From assembly GCF_030682845.1 (NCBI RefSeq), contig NZ_JAUXNK010000072.1:18570-82569 (forward strand): a stretch of 64,000 nucleotides of DNA, written 5' to 3'. The stretch's first letter is position 1. Each line of letters starts with the position of its first letter. Source of the stretch: Methanolobus sp. (lineage in GTDB: Archaea; Halobacteriota; Methanosarcinia; Methanosarcinales; Methanosarcinaceae). Positions 25,235 to 32,435 of the stretch are shown here, piece after piece. The notes beneath the pieces were generated by a model. It was not told the origin of the DNA. It saw only the letters and a list, made by a program, of their open reading frames with translations, and searched no databases. The position numbers and the translations under genes were made by a program.

Positions 25235-25298
25235 TTACAAGCACCTTTAATAGGTATGCCTGTATATATGAAATGTAGTGTATTAATCTTTTGTTCGT

Positions 25299-25715
25299 AT
25301 GTATGCTGATACTCCAAAACTGACAGTGGATGCTGTTATTCTTTACAATCGCAGGATTGTTCTTATTCAAAGGAAAAACCCCCCTTTTCAGGGAAAGTTC
25401 GCTTTGCCCGGTGGTTTTGTAAATATAGGTGAAACTGTAGAGGATGCGGTTGTCCGTGAAGCCTGTGAGGAAACCGGCCTGTCGATAGAAATAGTTAAGT
25501 TGCTTGGGGTATATTCTGACCCTTTGCGCGATCCAAGGGGACATACAGTAAGTATATGCTACCTGTCATTAGGTCACGGGATCCTGAAGGCGGATTCGGA
25601 TGCAAAGGATGTATTCCTGTTCGATGTTGACCGTTTGCCGGAAATGGCTTTCGATCACAACAAGATATTAGAGCAGGCAAGAGGTGAAGTCAATGGAATT
25701 TTGTCCAAAATGTAA
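25299..25715 (+). CDS. Nudix hydrolase
   Basis: A 138-aa protein with a complete Nudix box, GGFVNIGETVEDAVVREA followed by CEETGL (G-x5-E-x7-RE-x2-EE-x-G-U). It hydrolyses a nucleoside diphosphate linked to another group; the family includes ADP-ribose pyrophosphatases, and nothing here fixes the substrate. It is divergent from artA and overlaps the tfs gene by 23 bp, so the two are probably coupled. Confidence 0.9.
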   Translation: MYADTPKLTVDAVILYNRRIVLIQRKNPPFQGKFALPGGFVNIGETVEDAVVREACEETGLSIEIVKLLGVYSDPLRDPRGHTVSICYLSLGHGILKADSDAKDVFLFDVDRLPEMAFDHNKILEQARGEVNGILSKM

Positions 25716-26013
25716 AAGTATGATGGTTCCGGTAAAAGGCGTATCCAAATGCAGGAACAGCAAATGTGGATATGTGAAAGAGAAAGAAACTGATCAGGAA
25801 TCACTAATGTCAAAGGCAGCACGTTCAGAGAGAGAGGTCACGGTGCTTGAAGGCAATATTGACCAGGGTCTGCCCACTACATCAGTCCGATGTGATGAAT
25901 GCGGTCATAATGTCGCATACTGGTGGTTGCGCCAGCTCAGGTCGGCGGATGAATCTGAAACACGCTTTTTCAAGTGCACAAAGTGTGGTTTAACCTGGCG
26001 TGAATATGATTGA
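25693..26013 (+). CDS. tfs: Transcription factor S (TFS, archaeal RNA polymerase cleavage factor)
   Basis: A 106-aa protein with two zinc ribbons: CPKC and CRNSKC near the N-terminus, CDEC and CTKC at the C-terminus. The acidic RSADESETRFF loop, which reaches the polymerase active site to stimulate RNA cleavage, is intact. Start at ATG 25693 is set by GAGGTGA 5 bases upstream; an in-frame GTG at 25684 lies within that site. TFS rescues backtracked RNA polymerase. pcn and priL follow in the same direction. Confidence 0.95.
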   Translation: MEFCPKCKSMMVPVKGVSKCRNSKCGYVKEKETDQESLMSKAARSEREVTVLEGNIDQGLPTTSVRCDECGHNVAYWWLRQLRSADESETRFFKCTKCGLTWREYD

Positions 26014-26166
26014 TAGATCTTGGTATACTTAATAGGACTATAGTCTCATATAATACCTGGCTGATAAATGCATATCTTTGCATGCTTTCTGTTTATAAAA
26101 ACAAAGCTTTTATTAGTTAGTGGATATAATGACCTAGAAATCCAATTTATTTAGCGGAGAATCCAG

Positions 26167-26904
26167 ATGTTCAAGGCAACAATCGATGCAGATATCTTAA
26201 AGACTTCCATAGAGACGCTTTCAGTCCTTGTTGATGAAGCAAGGTTCAAAATATCTCCAGAAGGTATTACTGTCAGGGCCGTTGACCCTGCTAACGTGGC
26301 AATGGTCAGCTTCGAGCTCAGCTCCAGCGCATTTGATGAGTATGGTGCCGATGATTGTGAGATCGGCCTGGACCTTTCAAAGATCAATGATATATTCAGT
26401 GTTGCCGGGAAAGAGGACAAGCTCAGCATGGAACTGGACGAGTTGTCCCAGAAGCTGTCTCTTCACATTGGCAGTCTTTCATATACCCTTGCATTGCTCG
26501 ATCCTTCTACTATCAGGGCCGAACCGCGGATCCCACAGCTTGAACTTCCGGCAGAGGTTGTTCTCAACGGTAAGGATCTCCTCAAGGCTGTGAAGGCCGC
26601 TGAGAAGATAAGCGATCACATGCTGCTGGGTATTGAAGGCGACACATTCTACATGGAAGCCGAGGGAGACACCGACCGTGTGAGGCTGGACATCCCCCGC
26701 GACCAGCTCATCGATATCAGGGCAGGCGATGCACGCTCATTATTCTCGCTTGACTATCTGTCAGATATTGTTAAACCTGCATCCAGGTCCAATGAGGTCA
26801 CAGTTGAACTGGGCAAGGATTTCCCTGTAAAGATCGGCTTCACGATAGCCAACGGCGCAGGTAAGGTCGGATATCTGCTTGCCCCGCGCATTGAATCAGA
26901 TTAA
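26167..26904 (+). CDS. pcn: DNA polymerase sliding clamp (PCNA)
   Basis: A 245-aa archaeal PCNA: MFKATIDADILKTSIETLSV, VRAVDPANVAMVSFEL, the interdomain segment LDPSTIRAEPRIPQLELPA and the C-terminal YLLAPRIESD. It forms the trimeric clamp that tethers polymerase B/D, ligase and FEN1. The next gene, priL, starts 7 bp after its stop, so clamp and primase large subunit are one transcription unit. A SD sequence AGCGGAG lies 7 bases upstream of the ATG. Confidence 0.97.
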   Translation: MFKATIDADILKTSIETLSVLVDEARFKISPEGITVRAVDPANVAMVSFELSSSAFDEYGADDCEIGLDLSKINDIFSVAGKEDKLSMELDELSQKLSLHIGSLSYTLALLDPSTIRAEPRIPQLELPAEVVLNGKDLLKAVKAAEKISDHMLLGIEGDTFYMEAEGDTDRVRLDIPRDQLIDIRAGDARSLFSLDYLSDIVKPASRSNEVTVELGKDFPVKIGFTIANGAGKVGYLLAPRIESD

Positions 26905-26911
26905 ACTGTCT

Positions 26912-27979
26912 ATGGATAATAAGGATCTTGCGTTATATCCGTACCTTGCAGAGGCTTCCCGATATGTGGCAAGCCTCGATTTTTCCCTTGACAGCCTTAT
27001 ATCTTCGCGCGCAATGGATTCTGCAAGAGCGCGCGGCAAGGAGCGTGTGCTCCAGTCAATAGCCGGGGAGATAGTCAAACCGCCCCTGTCAAACTCGGAC
27101 GACAGGAAGATCCTCATCGAGCTTCTATCATACCCTTTCTCCCGGATACTTGTCTCCTGTATCGATGATCCTTTTCTGACAAGGCGTTACTCTCTGGCTG
27201 AGGCGGTCGCATCATACAAGTCCCTTAAAGGTATGGATACCGCTTTCCTTGGTGAAATCTCTCTTGATTTCGGAATCCATGCCCAAGTGAAAGAATCCGG
27301 TGTCAGGGTCCATTTCACCGATTATATCCGCCTTGCCAGTTCCCTCAAGGCTATGGAATGGAAACTTGTGAACAGGAAGATGGACCACGGATACGTGACC
27401 GTGTCCAGAGAGGAACTCGCCCGCCTCCTGCAGGAGGGTGTGAGGCACAGGATAGAAGGCACTCTTCCTATGCAAGTACCTGAAGATGTATGCGTGTCCT
27501 GCCAGCCTTATATCTCAGACATCCTGGCTGCGCTGAACGAGCGCAAGAGCCGTTTCGAAGGTTCGGAGTTCCAGACAGTTGAAGCGGGCCTTTTCCCGCC
27601 CTGTATCACTCATGCCATATCCCAGTCACAGGCAGGTGTCAACCTTGCGCACTCAATGAGGTTTGCAATGACCTCTTTCCTGCTTGGCATTGGCATGTCA
27701 GTCGATGATATCATGAATCTCTTCACATCGTCCCCTGATTTTGATGTCGAGAAGGCGCGGTACCAGGTGGAGCATATCGCAGGCTCATCAGGCACAAGTT
27801 ATAAGCCCCCTTCATGTGCAACCATGCAGACCTATGGTAACTGTCATGCGCCGGATGAGATATGTAAAAGGATAAGCCATCCTCTTAACTACTATCGCCG
27901 CAAGGTTTGGTTCAATAACAGGGATGCCCAAAAAGAAAAAAACGGGCAGTCTCCAGATACGCCCGAGAAACTTGTCTGA
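26912..27979 (+). CDS. priL: DNA primase large subunit PriL
   Basis: A 355-aa primase large subunit. The N-terminal regulatory domain is followed by a C-terminal iron-sulphur region, where four cysteines are visible: PPCITHAI, PSCATMQTYGNC and DEICKRISHPLNYYRRK. It pairs with catalytic PriS to make RNA/DNA primers. The start at ATG 26912 avoids overlap with pcn; a TTG at 26879 would extend it into pcn. The gene ends 20 bp before the convergent cobB/cfbB. Confidence 0.93.
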   Translation: MDNKDLALYPYLAEASRYVASLDFSLDSLISSRAMDSARARGKERVLQSIAGEIVKPPLSNSDDRKILIELLSYPFSRILVSCIDDPFLTRRYSLAEAVASYKSLKGMDTAFLGEISLDFGIHAQVKESGVRVHFTDYIRLASSLKAMEWKLVNRKMDHGYVTVSREELARLLQEGVRHRIEGTLPMQVPEDVCVSCQPYISDILAALNERKSRFEGSEFQTVEAGLFPPCITHAISQSQAGVNLAHSMRFAMTSFLLGIGMSVDDIMNLFTSSPDFDVEKARYQVEHIAGSSGTSYKPPSCATMQTYGNCHAPDEICKRISHPLNYYRRKVWFNNRDAQKEKNGQSPDTPEKLV

Positions 27980-27999
27980 TGCTGCCCGATGCCGCAGAC

Positions 28000-29313
28000 T
28001 CAGCTGCGCTTATATTCCCTGCATTTCTCTACGAAGCTCTTCACAGGGAATGAAGCAGGATGCGCATGGGTGTAACTTGCAAGTGAATTATGCTCTGTGA
28101 TGCCATCCTTCCCGTCTCTGATGCCCTTACCTCTTTTCATCTCATAGGACAGTCTTGCATCGCTGGCACAGTTGGTGACTGAATAGTGGAATTCATGCCC
28201 CCTGATGGTTCCTTTGATGAAGTCCCCTTTTGCTGTCCCTTCTGTATAGCCGAGTGCCTGAAGTTTCTTTGTCATGACAGTCTCTGCAGGGAAGAGGTCC
28301 GCGGTCCTGTAGGTCTTTTCTTCCACTTCATAGGATGTGGAGAGGTACTGAAGGCCGCCACATTCTCCGTATATGGGCATGCCATCTGCTGAAATATCCT
28401 TGAGTACCTTTGTAGTCCTTGAATGCTCTAGTTCTTTCAGGTACAGCTCAGGATACCCGCCACCAAAGTACATGCCGTCCACCTGTGGAACTTCTCCTTC
28501 TATGGGGCTGAAGGGAACTATCTCTGCCCCCGCTTCCCTGAATGAATCAAACATCTCCTGGTAGTAGAAACAGAAGGCACTGTCCAATGCCACACCTATT
28601 TTCACGTCTGATTCGGGCAGCTTTTCCTCTTTAGCGGGTTTTATGTCGGGTGCACTTTCAGCAATGGAAATTATGGCGTCAAGGTCGATGTTCTGCTCTA
28701 TGAAATCAGCAAGTTTGGAGGCATCAAAATCCTGCTCGTGGGCCATGTACAGTCCCAGATGGCGGGAAGGCACGCTGATTTCCTGGTTGCGCGGGAGAAT
28801 GCCCACTACAGGTATGTCGGGAATGCAGTCTTTGATCATCTGTGCATGCCTGGGGCTTCCGACCCTGTTGAGTATCACTCCTGCGATATTCACTTCCCTG
28901 TCAAATTCGGAGAATCCTTTCACTATAGCGGCAGCACTGCGTGACATGCCATGGACGTTGATGACAAGGATGACTGGTGCTCCAAGTGATTTGGCCACAT
29001 GCGCGGAGCTGGCTATCTCTGTGGAATCCATGCCGTCAAAAAGTCCCATCACACCTTCGATTACATTGATGTCATTGTTCGCATGCTTTGAGAAGGTGCG
29101 CCTGATGCCGTCCACCTGCATCATGAATGTGTCCAGATTCCTTGAAGGCTTGCCGCATATGGCGGTATGGTATGTCGGATCGATATAGTCCGGACCCACC
29201 TTATAAGGCTGGACATCCATCTCTCTCTTTTTAAGGGCTGCCATTATTCCCATGGACACAGTAGTCTTTCCGACACCGCTGTGTGTTCCGGCGAGCAATA
29301 CAGTTTTTGTCAT
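28000..29313 (-). CDS. Cobyrinate / Ni-sirohydrochlorin a,c-diamide synthase
   Basis: A 437-aa amidotransferase of the CobB/CfbB family. A P-loop GTHSGVGKTT begins the ATP-dependent synthetase domain; the C-terminal class I glutamine amidotransferase-like domain has YGECGGLQYLS with the reactive Cys, and HEFHYS. The enzyme amidates the a and c side chains of cobyrinate (B12-type) or Ni-sirohydrochlorin (F430). The two cannot be separated by eye; no F430 genes (cfbCDE) are next to it, which slightly favours CobB. It is convergent with priL and divergent from moaA. Confidence 0.88.
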   Translation of the reverse strand: MTKTVLLAGTHSGVGKTTVSMGIMAALKKREMDVQPYKVGPDYIDPTYHTAICGKPSRNLDTFMMQVDGIRRTFSKHANNDINVIEGVMGLFDGMDSTEIASSAHVAKSLGAPVILVINVHGMSRSAAAIVKGFSEFDREVNIAGVILNRVGSPRHAQMIKDCIPDIPVVGILPRNQEISVPSRHLGLYMAHEQDFDASKLADFIEQNIDLDAIISIAESAPDIKPAKEEKLPESDVKIGVALDSAFCFYYQEMFDSFREAGAEIVPFSPIEGEVPQVDGMYFGGGYPELYLKELEHSRTTKVLKDISADGMPIYGECGGLQYLSTSYEVEEKTYRTADLFPAETVMTKKLQALGYTEGTAKGDFIKGTIRGHEFHYSVTNCASDARLSYEMKRGKGIRDGKDGITEHNSLASYTHAHPASFPVKSFVEKCREYKRS

Positions 29314-29397
29314 GCTGGGTAGTTTGTCAAATATGTATATAGTGTTATTCCCGCATTATTCAAAACGGTTAAATAAAGAATGTCTATCTACCATACT

Positions 29398-30333
29398 ATG
29401 AATTCCTCCGGGCCGCGCAGGACACTTACCGATCCTTTCGGGCGTACGGTAAAAAGTCTGAGGATGTCCATTACCAACCGGTGCAACCTTAATTGTATCT
29501 ATTGCCATAACGAGGGTGACCATGGCAGCACCGGTGAGATGACAGTTGAGACGATTGCCAATATCGTAAAAGCTGCCGCAGAGTTTGGTGTGGACAGGCT
29601 CAAGATATCCGGAGGTGAGCCTCTAATAAGAAAGGACCTCGAGGAAATCCTCTCTGCACTGCCCCCTCTGAAGGATGTGTCCCTGACCACAAATGGGACG
29701 CTTCTCAGGGGCAGGGCAAGGTCCCTGAAGGAAGCAGGGCTTGATCGTGTGAACGTAAGCCTGGACACTTTGGACCCTGGTAAGTTCAGGATGATCACCA
29801 ATTGCAAGCGGGACATTCTTCCTATTGTCCTCGAAGGCATTGACGAGGCTGTTGAGGCAGGTCTTACGCCAGTGAAGATCAATATGGTGCTCCTGAAAGA
29901 TATTAACGAGGCCGAGATCGAGAAAATGCTTAAGTTCACAAAGGGTTACAATGGCAATGTCATCCTGCAGCTCATTGAGCTGATGAATTTCAGGGATACA
30001 GCTCCGTATCATGTGGACGCTGATCTGGTGGAGGAGGAATTGTTGCAGCATGCCACCGATGTCACGACCCGTACCATGCACCACAGGAAGAAATACTTCA
30101 TTAATGGTGCAGAGGTCGAGTTCGTCCGCCCTGTGGATAATACTGAATTCTGCGCAAACTGCAACCGGCTGCGTGTAACTGCCGACGGTAAGCTCAAACC
30201 ATGTTTGCTCGTTAACGATAATCTTATAGATGTTTCACATGCAAGCCCTGATGAGCTGCCCGGACTGCTGCAGTTTGCTGTGAGCAAAAGGGTGCCATTT
30301 TACGGCCATGATACTTACAGGCAGGAGAAATAA
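29398..30333 (+). CDS. moaA: GTP 3',8-cyclase MoaA (molybdopterin biosynthesis)
   Basis: A 311-aa radical-SAM enzyme, first step of molybdenum cofactor synthesis (GTP to the cyclic pterin intermediate). The first Fe-S site is C-x3-C-x2-C in TNRCNLNCIYCHNEG; the second, GTP-binding cluster is FCANCNRLRVTADGKLKPC. An ATG at 29380 is also in frame, but a TATA-like TTAAATAA at 29369-29376 would place the transcript start near 29398, suggesting leaderless translation from there. The gene is followed 3 bp later by a 49-codon ORF. Confidence 0.92.
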   Translation: MNSSGPRRTLTDPFGRTVKSLRMSITNRCNLNCIYCHNEGDHGSTGEMTVETIANIVKAAAEFGVDRLKISGGEPLIRKDLEEILSALPPLKDVSLTTNGTLLRGRARSLKEAGLDRVNVSLDTLDPGKFRMITNCKRDILPIVLEGIDEAVEAGLTPVKINMVLLKDINEAEIEKMLKFTKGYNGNVILQLIELMNFRDTAPYHVDADLVEEELLQHATDVTTRTMHHRKKYFINGAEVEFVRPVDNTEFCANCNRLRVTADGKLKPCLLVNDNLIDVSHASPDELPGLLQFAVSKRVPFYGHDTYRQEK

Positions 30334-30335
30334 AA

Positions 30336-30485
30336 ATGGAAGTAGAATTGATAGTTGATGGGAAAGTGATCGAGATCAATCGTTTCGTCCAGGAGATCCT
30401 GGGGAGTACTGTGCTGGGTGCTGCCGGGACACTGCGCGGTGTGGAAGAGAATTGCAAAGAGGTCAGTGTAACCATCAAAAAATAG
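30336..30485 (+). CDS. Small conserved-looking protein downstream of moaA (49 aa)
   Basis: A short ORF 2 bp after the moaA stop: MEVELIVDGKVIEINRFVQE, then ILGSTVLGAAGTLRGVEENC and KEVSVTIKK. A strand-helix-strand pattern (VELIVDGKVIEIN, FVQEILGSTVLGAAGTLRG, VSVTIKK) makes it a credible ordered mini-domain rather than noise. GCAGGAGA, 9 bases before the ATG, is a plausible ribosome-binding site inside the end of moaA. Function unknown; translation coupled to moaA would suggest a cofactor-related or unrelated housekeeping partner. I do not recognise a named family. Confidence 0.65.
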   Translation: MEVELIVDGKVIEINRFVQEILGSTVLGAAGTLRGVEENCKEVSVTIKK

Positions 30486-30534
30486 TTATGATCCACCTAT
30501 GTTGCAGCGGTTATCTCCGGCCCATCCCTGCCGC

Positions 30535-31323
30535 TCAGATAAGGTGTTCTATCTCTGAAAAGTCGATGGGTGATGTCGCATCCAGAGATAAAGGCGTCAC
30601 AGAGATGTGTCCTTTCTGCATCAGCGCATTAACATCAGTGCCTTCCTCATCCACTGTGGAAAGATCCCCTGCTATCCAGTAATATGGCCTGCCTCTGGGG
30701 TCGTGCCTCTCTTCAACCTCGGTCCTGAAGAGCTTCCTGGCAAGCCGTGTGATCTCAATTTCCGTGTCCATCTCCACGAAGTGGGGGATGTTCACGTTCA
30801 GGACATCAACCTTTTCCGGAAGGCCGAACCTGAGTACGTTCCTTGCTATCCTGTTCACGACTTTGATGGCGACGCCAAAATCATGTTCGTAGTCCCTGTT
30901 GTCATCGAACTTCATGCCTTCTTCCTTTACCTGGATGGAAGCCGCGATAGCGGGGATGCCATAACTTGCACCTTCAAGCGCAGCACCGATAGTACCTGAT
31001 GTGGTCACGGTGTCAGTGCTGATATTCTCACCAATGTTAAAACCGGAAAGTATGAGGTCCGGCTTTTGCTTCATGATGGTGAACATGCCTATTATCACAG
31101 AGTCTGTAGGCGTTCCTCCTACCGCATTGACCTCAATGCCGTCCACTTTTGTCCTGGTGACCCTCAAAGGCTCAAAAATGGATATGGAACGTCCCACCCC
31201 GCTTTGTTGCATCATGGGTGCGGATACAGTGACATCACCGAGATCCGCCACACTTCTGTAGGCGGCCCTTATTCCTGAGGAGTATACTCCGTCATCATTG
31301 GTAAGAAGGATTTTACTGGACAT
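30535..31323 (-). CDS. surE: 5'/3'-nucleotidase SurE
   Basis: A 262-aa nucleotide phosphatase with the metal-binding N-terminus ILLTNDDGVYSSGIRA, the NIGENIS region, GTIGAALEGASYGIPAIAAS and DVLNVNIPH, all typical of SurE. It dephosphorylates nucleoside monophosphates and sometimes polyphosphate. It is convergent with the small gene after moaA. Start is ATG 31323. Confidence 0.94.
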   Translation of the reverse strand: MSSKILLTNDDGVYSSGIRAAYRSVADLGDVTVSAPMMQQSGVGRSISIFEPLRVTRTKVDGIEVNAVGGTPTDSVIIGMFTIMKQKPDLILSGFNIGENISTDTVTTSGTIGAALEGASYGIPAIAASIQVKEEGMKFDDNRDYEHDFGVAIKVVNRIARNVLRFGLPEKVDVLNVNIPHFVEMDTEIEITRLARKLFRTEVEERHDPRGRPYYWIAGDLSTVDEEGTDVNALMQKGHISVTPLSLDATSPIDFSEIEHLI

Positions 31324-31403
31324 GACATATCTTCTGCAGATATGTGACTTAAAACTAATGGCTAAAAACAGTAAAAAGGGGTAAAGGAAGGCCAGTGTGA
31401 AGT

Positions 31404-31820
31404 CTATACGTTGGCAAATATTCTCTTTTTATCATTGGCGTGTAAGCAGGCATCAGAGCCTTCAGGAAGGTCTGCAAGAGCTTTTACCTTTTCGATGACT
31501 TCAATATTTTCACTCATGGCATCAAGTTTGCTTATTATATCGATGATGTTCTGATTCTGTTCATCACTGAGGCACTTATTATCCTTCACGATCTCAAGCA
31601 GTATTGACGCATCATTCAATACCTGTGCAGCGATAGTTCTTTCCATGTACTGCTTGGCGAGTGCAGAGTCGCTACCTTTAAGCGTCAGATTGAACTCATT
31701 GAGCTGAGTTTCAAAAAGCCCGACATCATAATGGGCGCTCCTGAATATCTTTTTGACATAGTCTTCCCGGTAGACTTGCTTTGAGTTTTTAAGGATTCTT
31801 AGAAATTTTTTATAATCCAT
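31404..31820 (-). CDS. Hypothetical helical protein (138 aa)
   Basis: No family recognised. The protein is mostly alpha-helical by pattern (KFLRILKNSKQVYREDYVKK, EVIEKVKALADLPE), with no signal peptide, TM helix or metal motif. It follows the next unknown gene on the minus strand after 41 bp, so they are probably an operon. GAGAGAG-like sequences upstream of ATG 31820 could serve as ribosome-binding site. Composition resembles the neighbouring core genes, so recent transfer is not suggested. Confidence 0.6.
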   Translation of the reverse strand: MDYKKFLRILKNSKQVYREDYVKKIFRSAHYDVGLFETQLNEFNLTLKGSDSALAKQYMERTIAAQVLNDASILLEIVKDNKCLSDEQNQNIIDIISKLDAMSENIEVIEKVKALADLPEGSDACLHANDKKRIFANV

Positions 31821-31861
31821 TCTCTCTCATCCCGTTTTAAAACCCTGCCGGCAGTATTTTA

Positions 31862-32209
31862 TCATATACTTTTGGTAAGCGATCTGCGCTTGAACTCTAG
31901 GTTAATTTCCGACTCCGCAGAAAAGGTCGTGATGTTCTGTAGTGCATTATACGTTTCATTGAACTGTCCGCCATTAACGTCGTAGTCGCTTTCAATATTG
32001 ATTCCATAGTCTCTATTCTCTTCTACGATGGGATCGCAAAGGTATACCTGCAGGCTGCCGCCCGCGTCCATGAAAACAGAAGGTCTGACTCCGGAGTTGT
32101 TGTACTCTTCGACCAATCCCCTAAAGATTAAAGACATGTACCTCATTGATTCCATTAGCTCATCACCAGTTATGGAATAACCTGACCATGCATTTATAGG
32201 TAATGTCAC
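31862..32209 (-). CDS. Hypothetical protein (115 aa), possibly co-transcribed with the 138-aa gene
   Basis: No family recognised. The middle alternates strands (SVFMDAGGSLQVYLCDPIVE) and acidic turns (NIESDYDVNGGQFNETYNAL), and the end is basic (EFKRRSLTKSI). No TM segment or signal peptide. It is divergent from alaS across a 226-bp region with the alaS promoter, and precedes the 138-aa gene. I see no basis for a function. Confidence 0.55.
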   Translation of the reverse strand: MTLPINAWSGYSITGDELMESMRYMSLIFRGLVEEYNNSGVRPSVFMDAGGSLQVYLCDPIVEENRDYGINIESDYDVNGGQFNETYNALQNITTFSAESEINLEFKRRSLTKSI

Positions 32210-32315
32210 TGATTTCCAACTTATGGACTTTTATTCAGGATGTTATGTTCATAAAATAGGTACTTATTAATGCTCTTAATCTTTAATACGTGATCTGGTT
32301 ACATATTCAGGGATG

Positions 32316-32329
32316 TATATATATATAAG
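32316..32329 (+). promoter_or_regulatory. TATA box of alaS
   Basis: TATATATATATAAG is a strong TATA-like element. Initiation about 25 bp downstream would give a leader of about 85 nt before the ATG at 32436. No T-box or other known leader structure was seen. Confidence 0.5.
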
Positions 32330-32435
32330 TGCTCTTATTATTTATCCCAAATCTGTTAATAAGAAATGTTTTTAATCATTAGAGTGTACTTGGAAGAATA
32401 AATTTGATTAAAGGACCATCTAAGTTGGAGTAATT

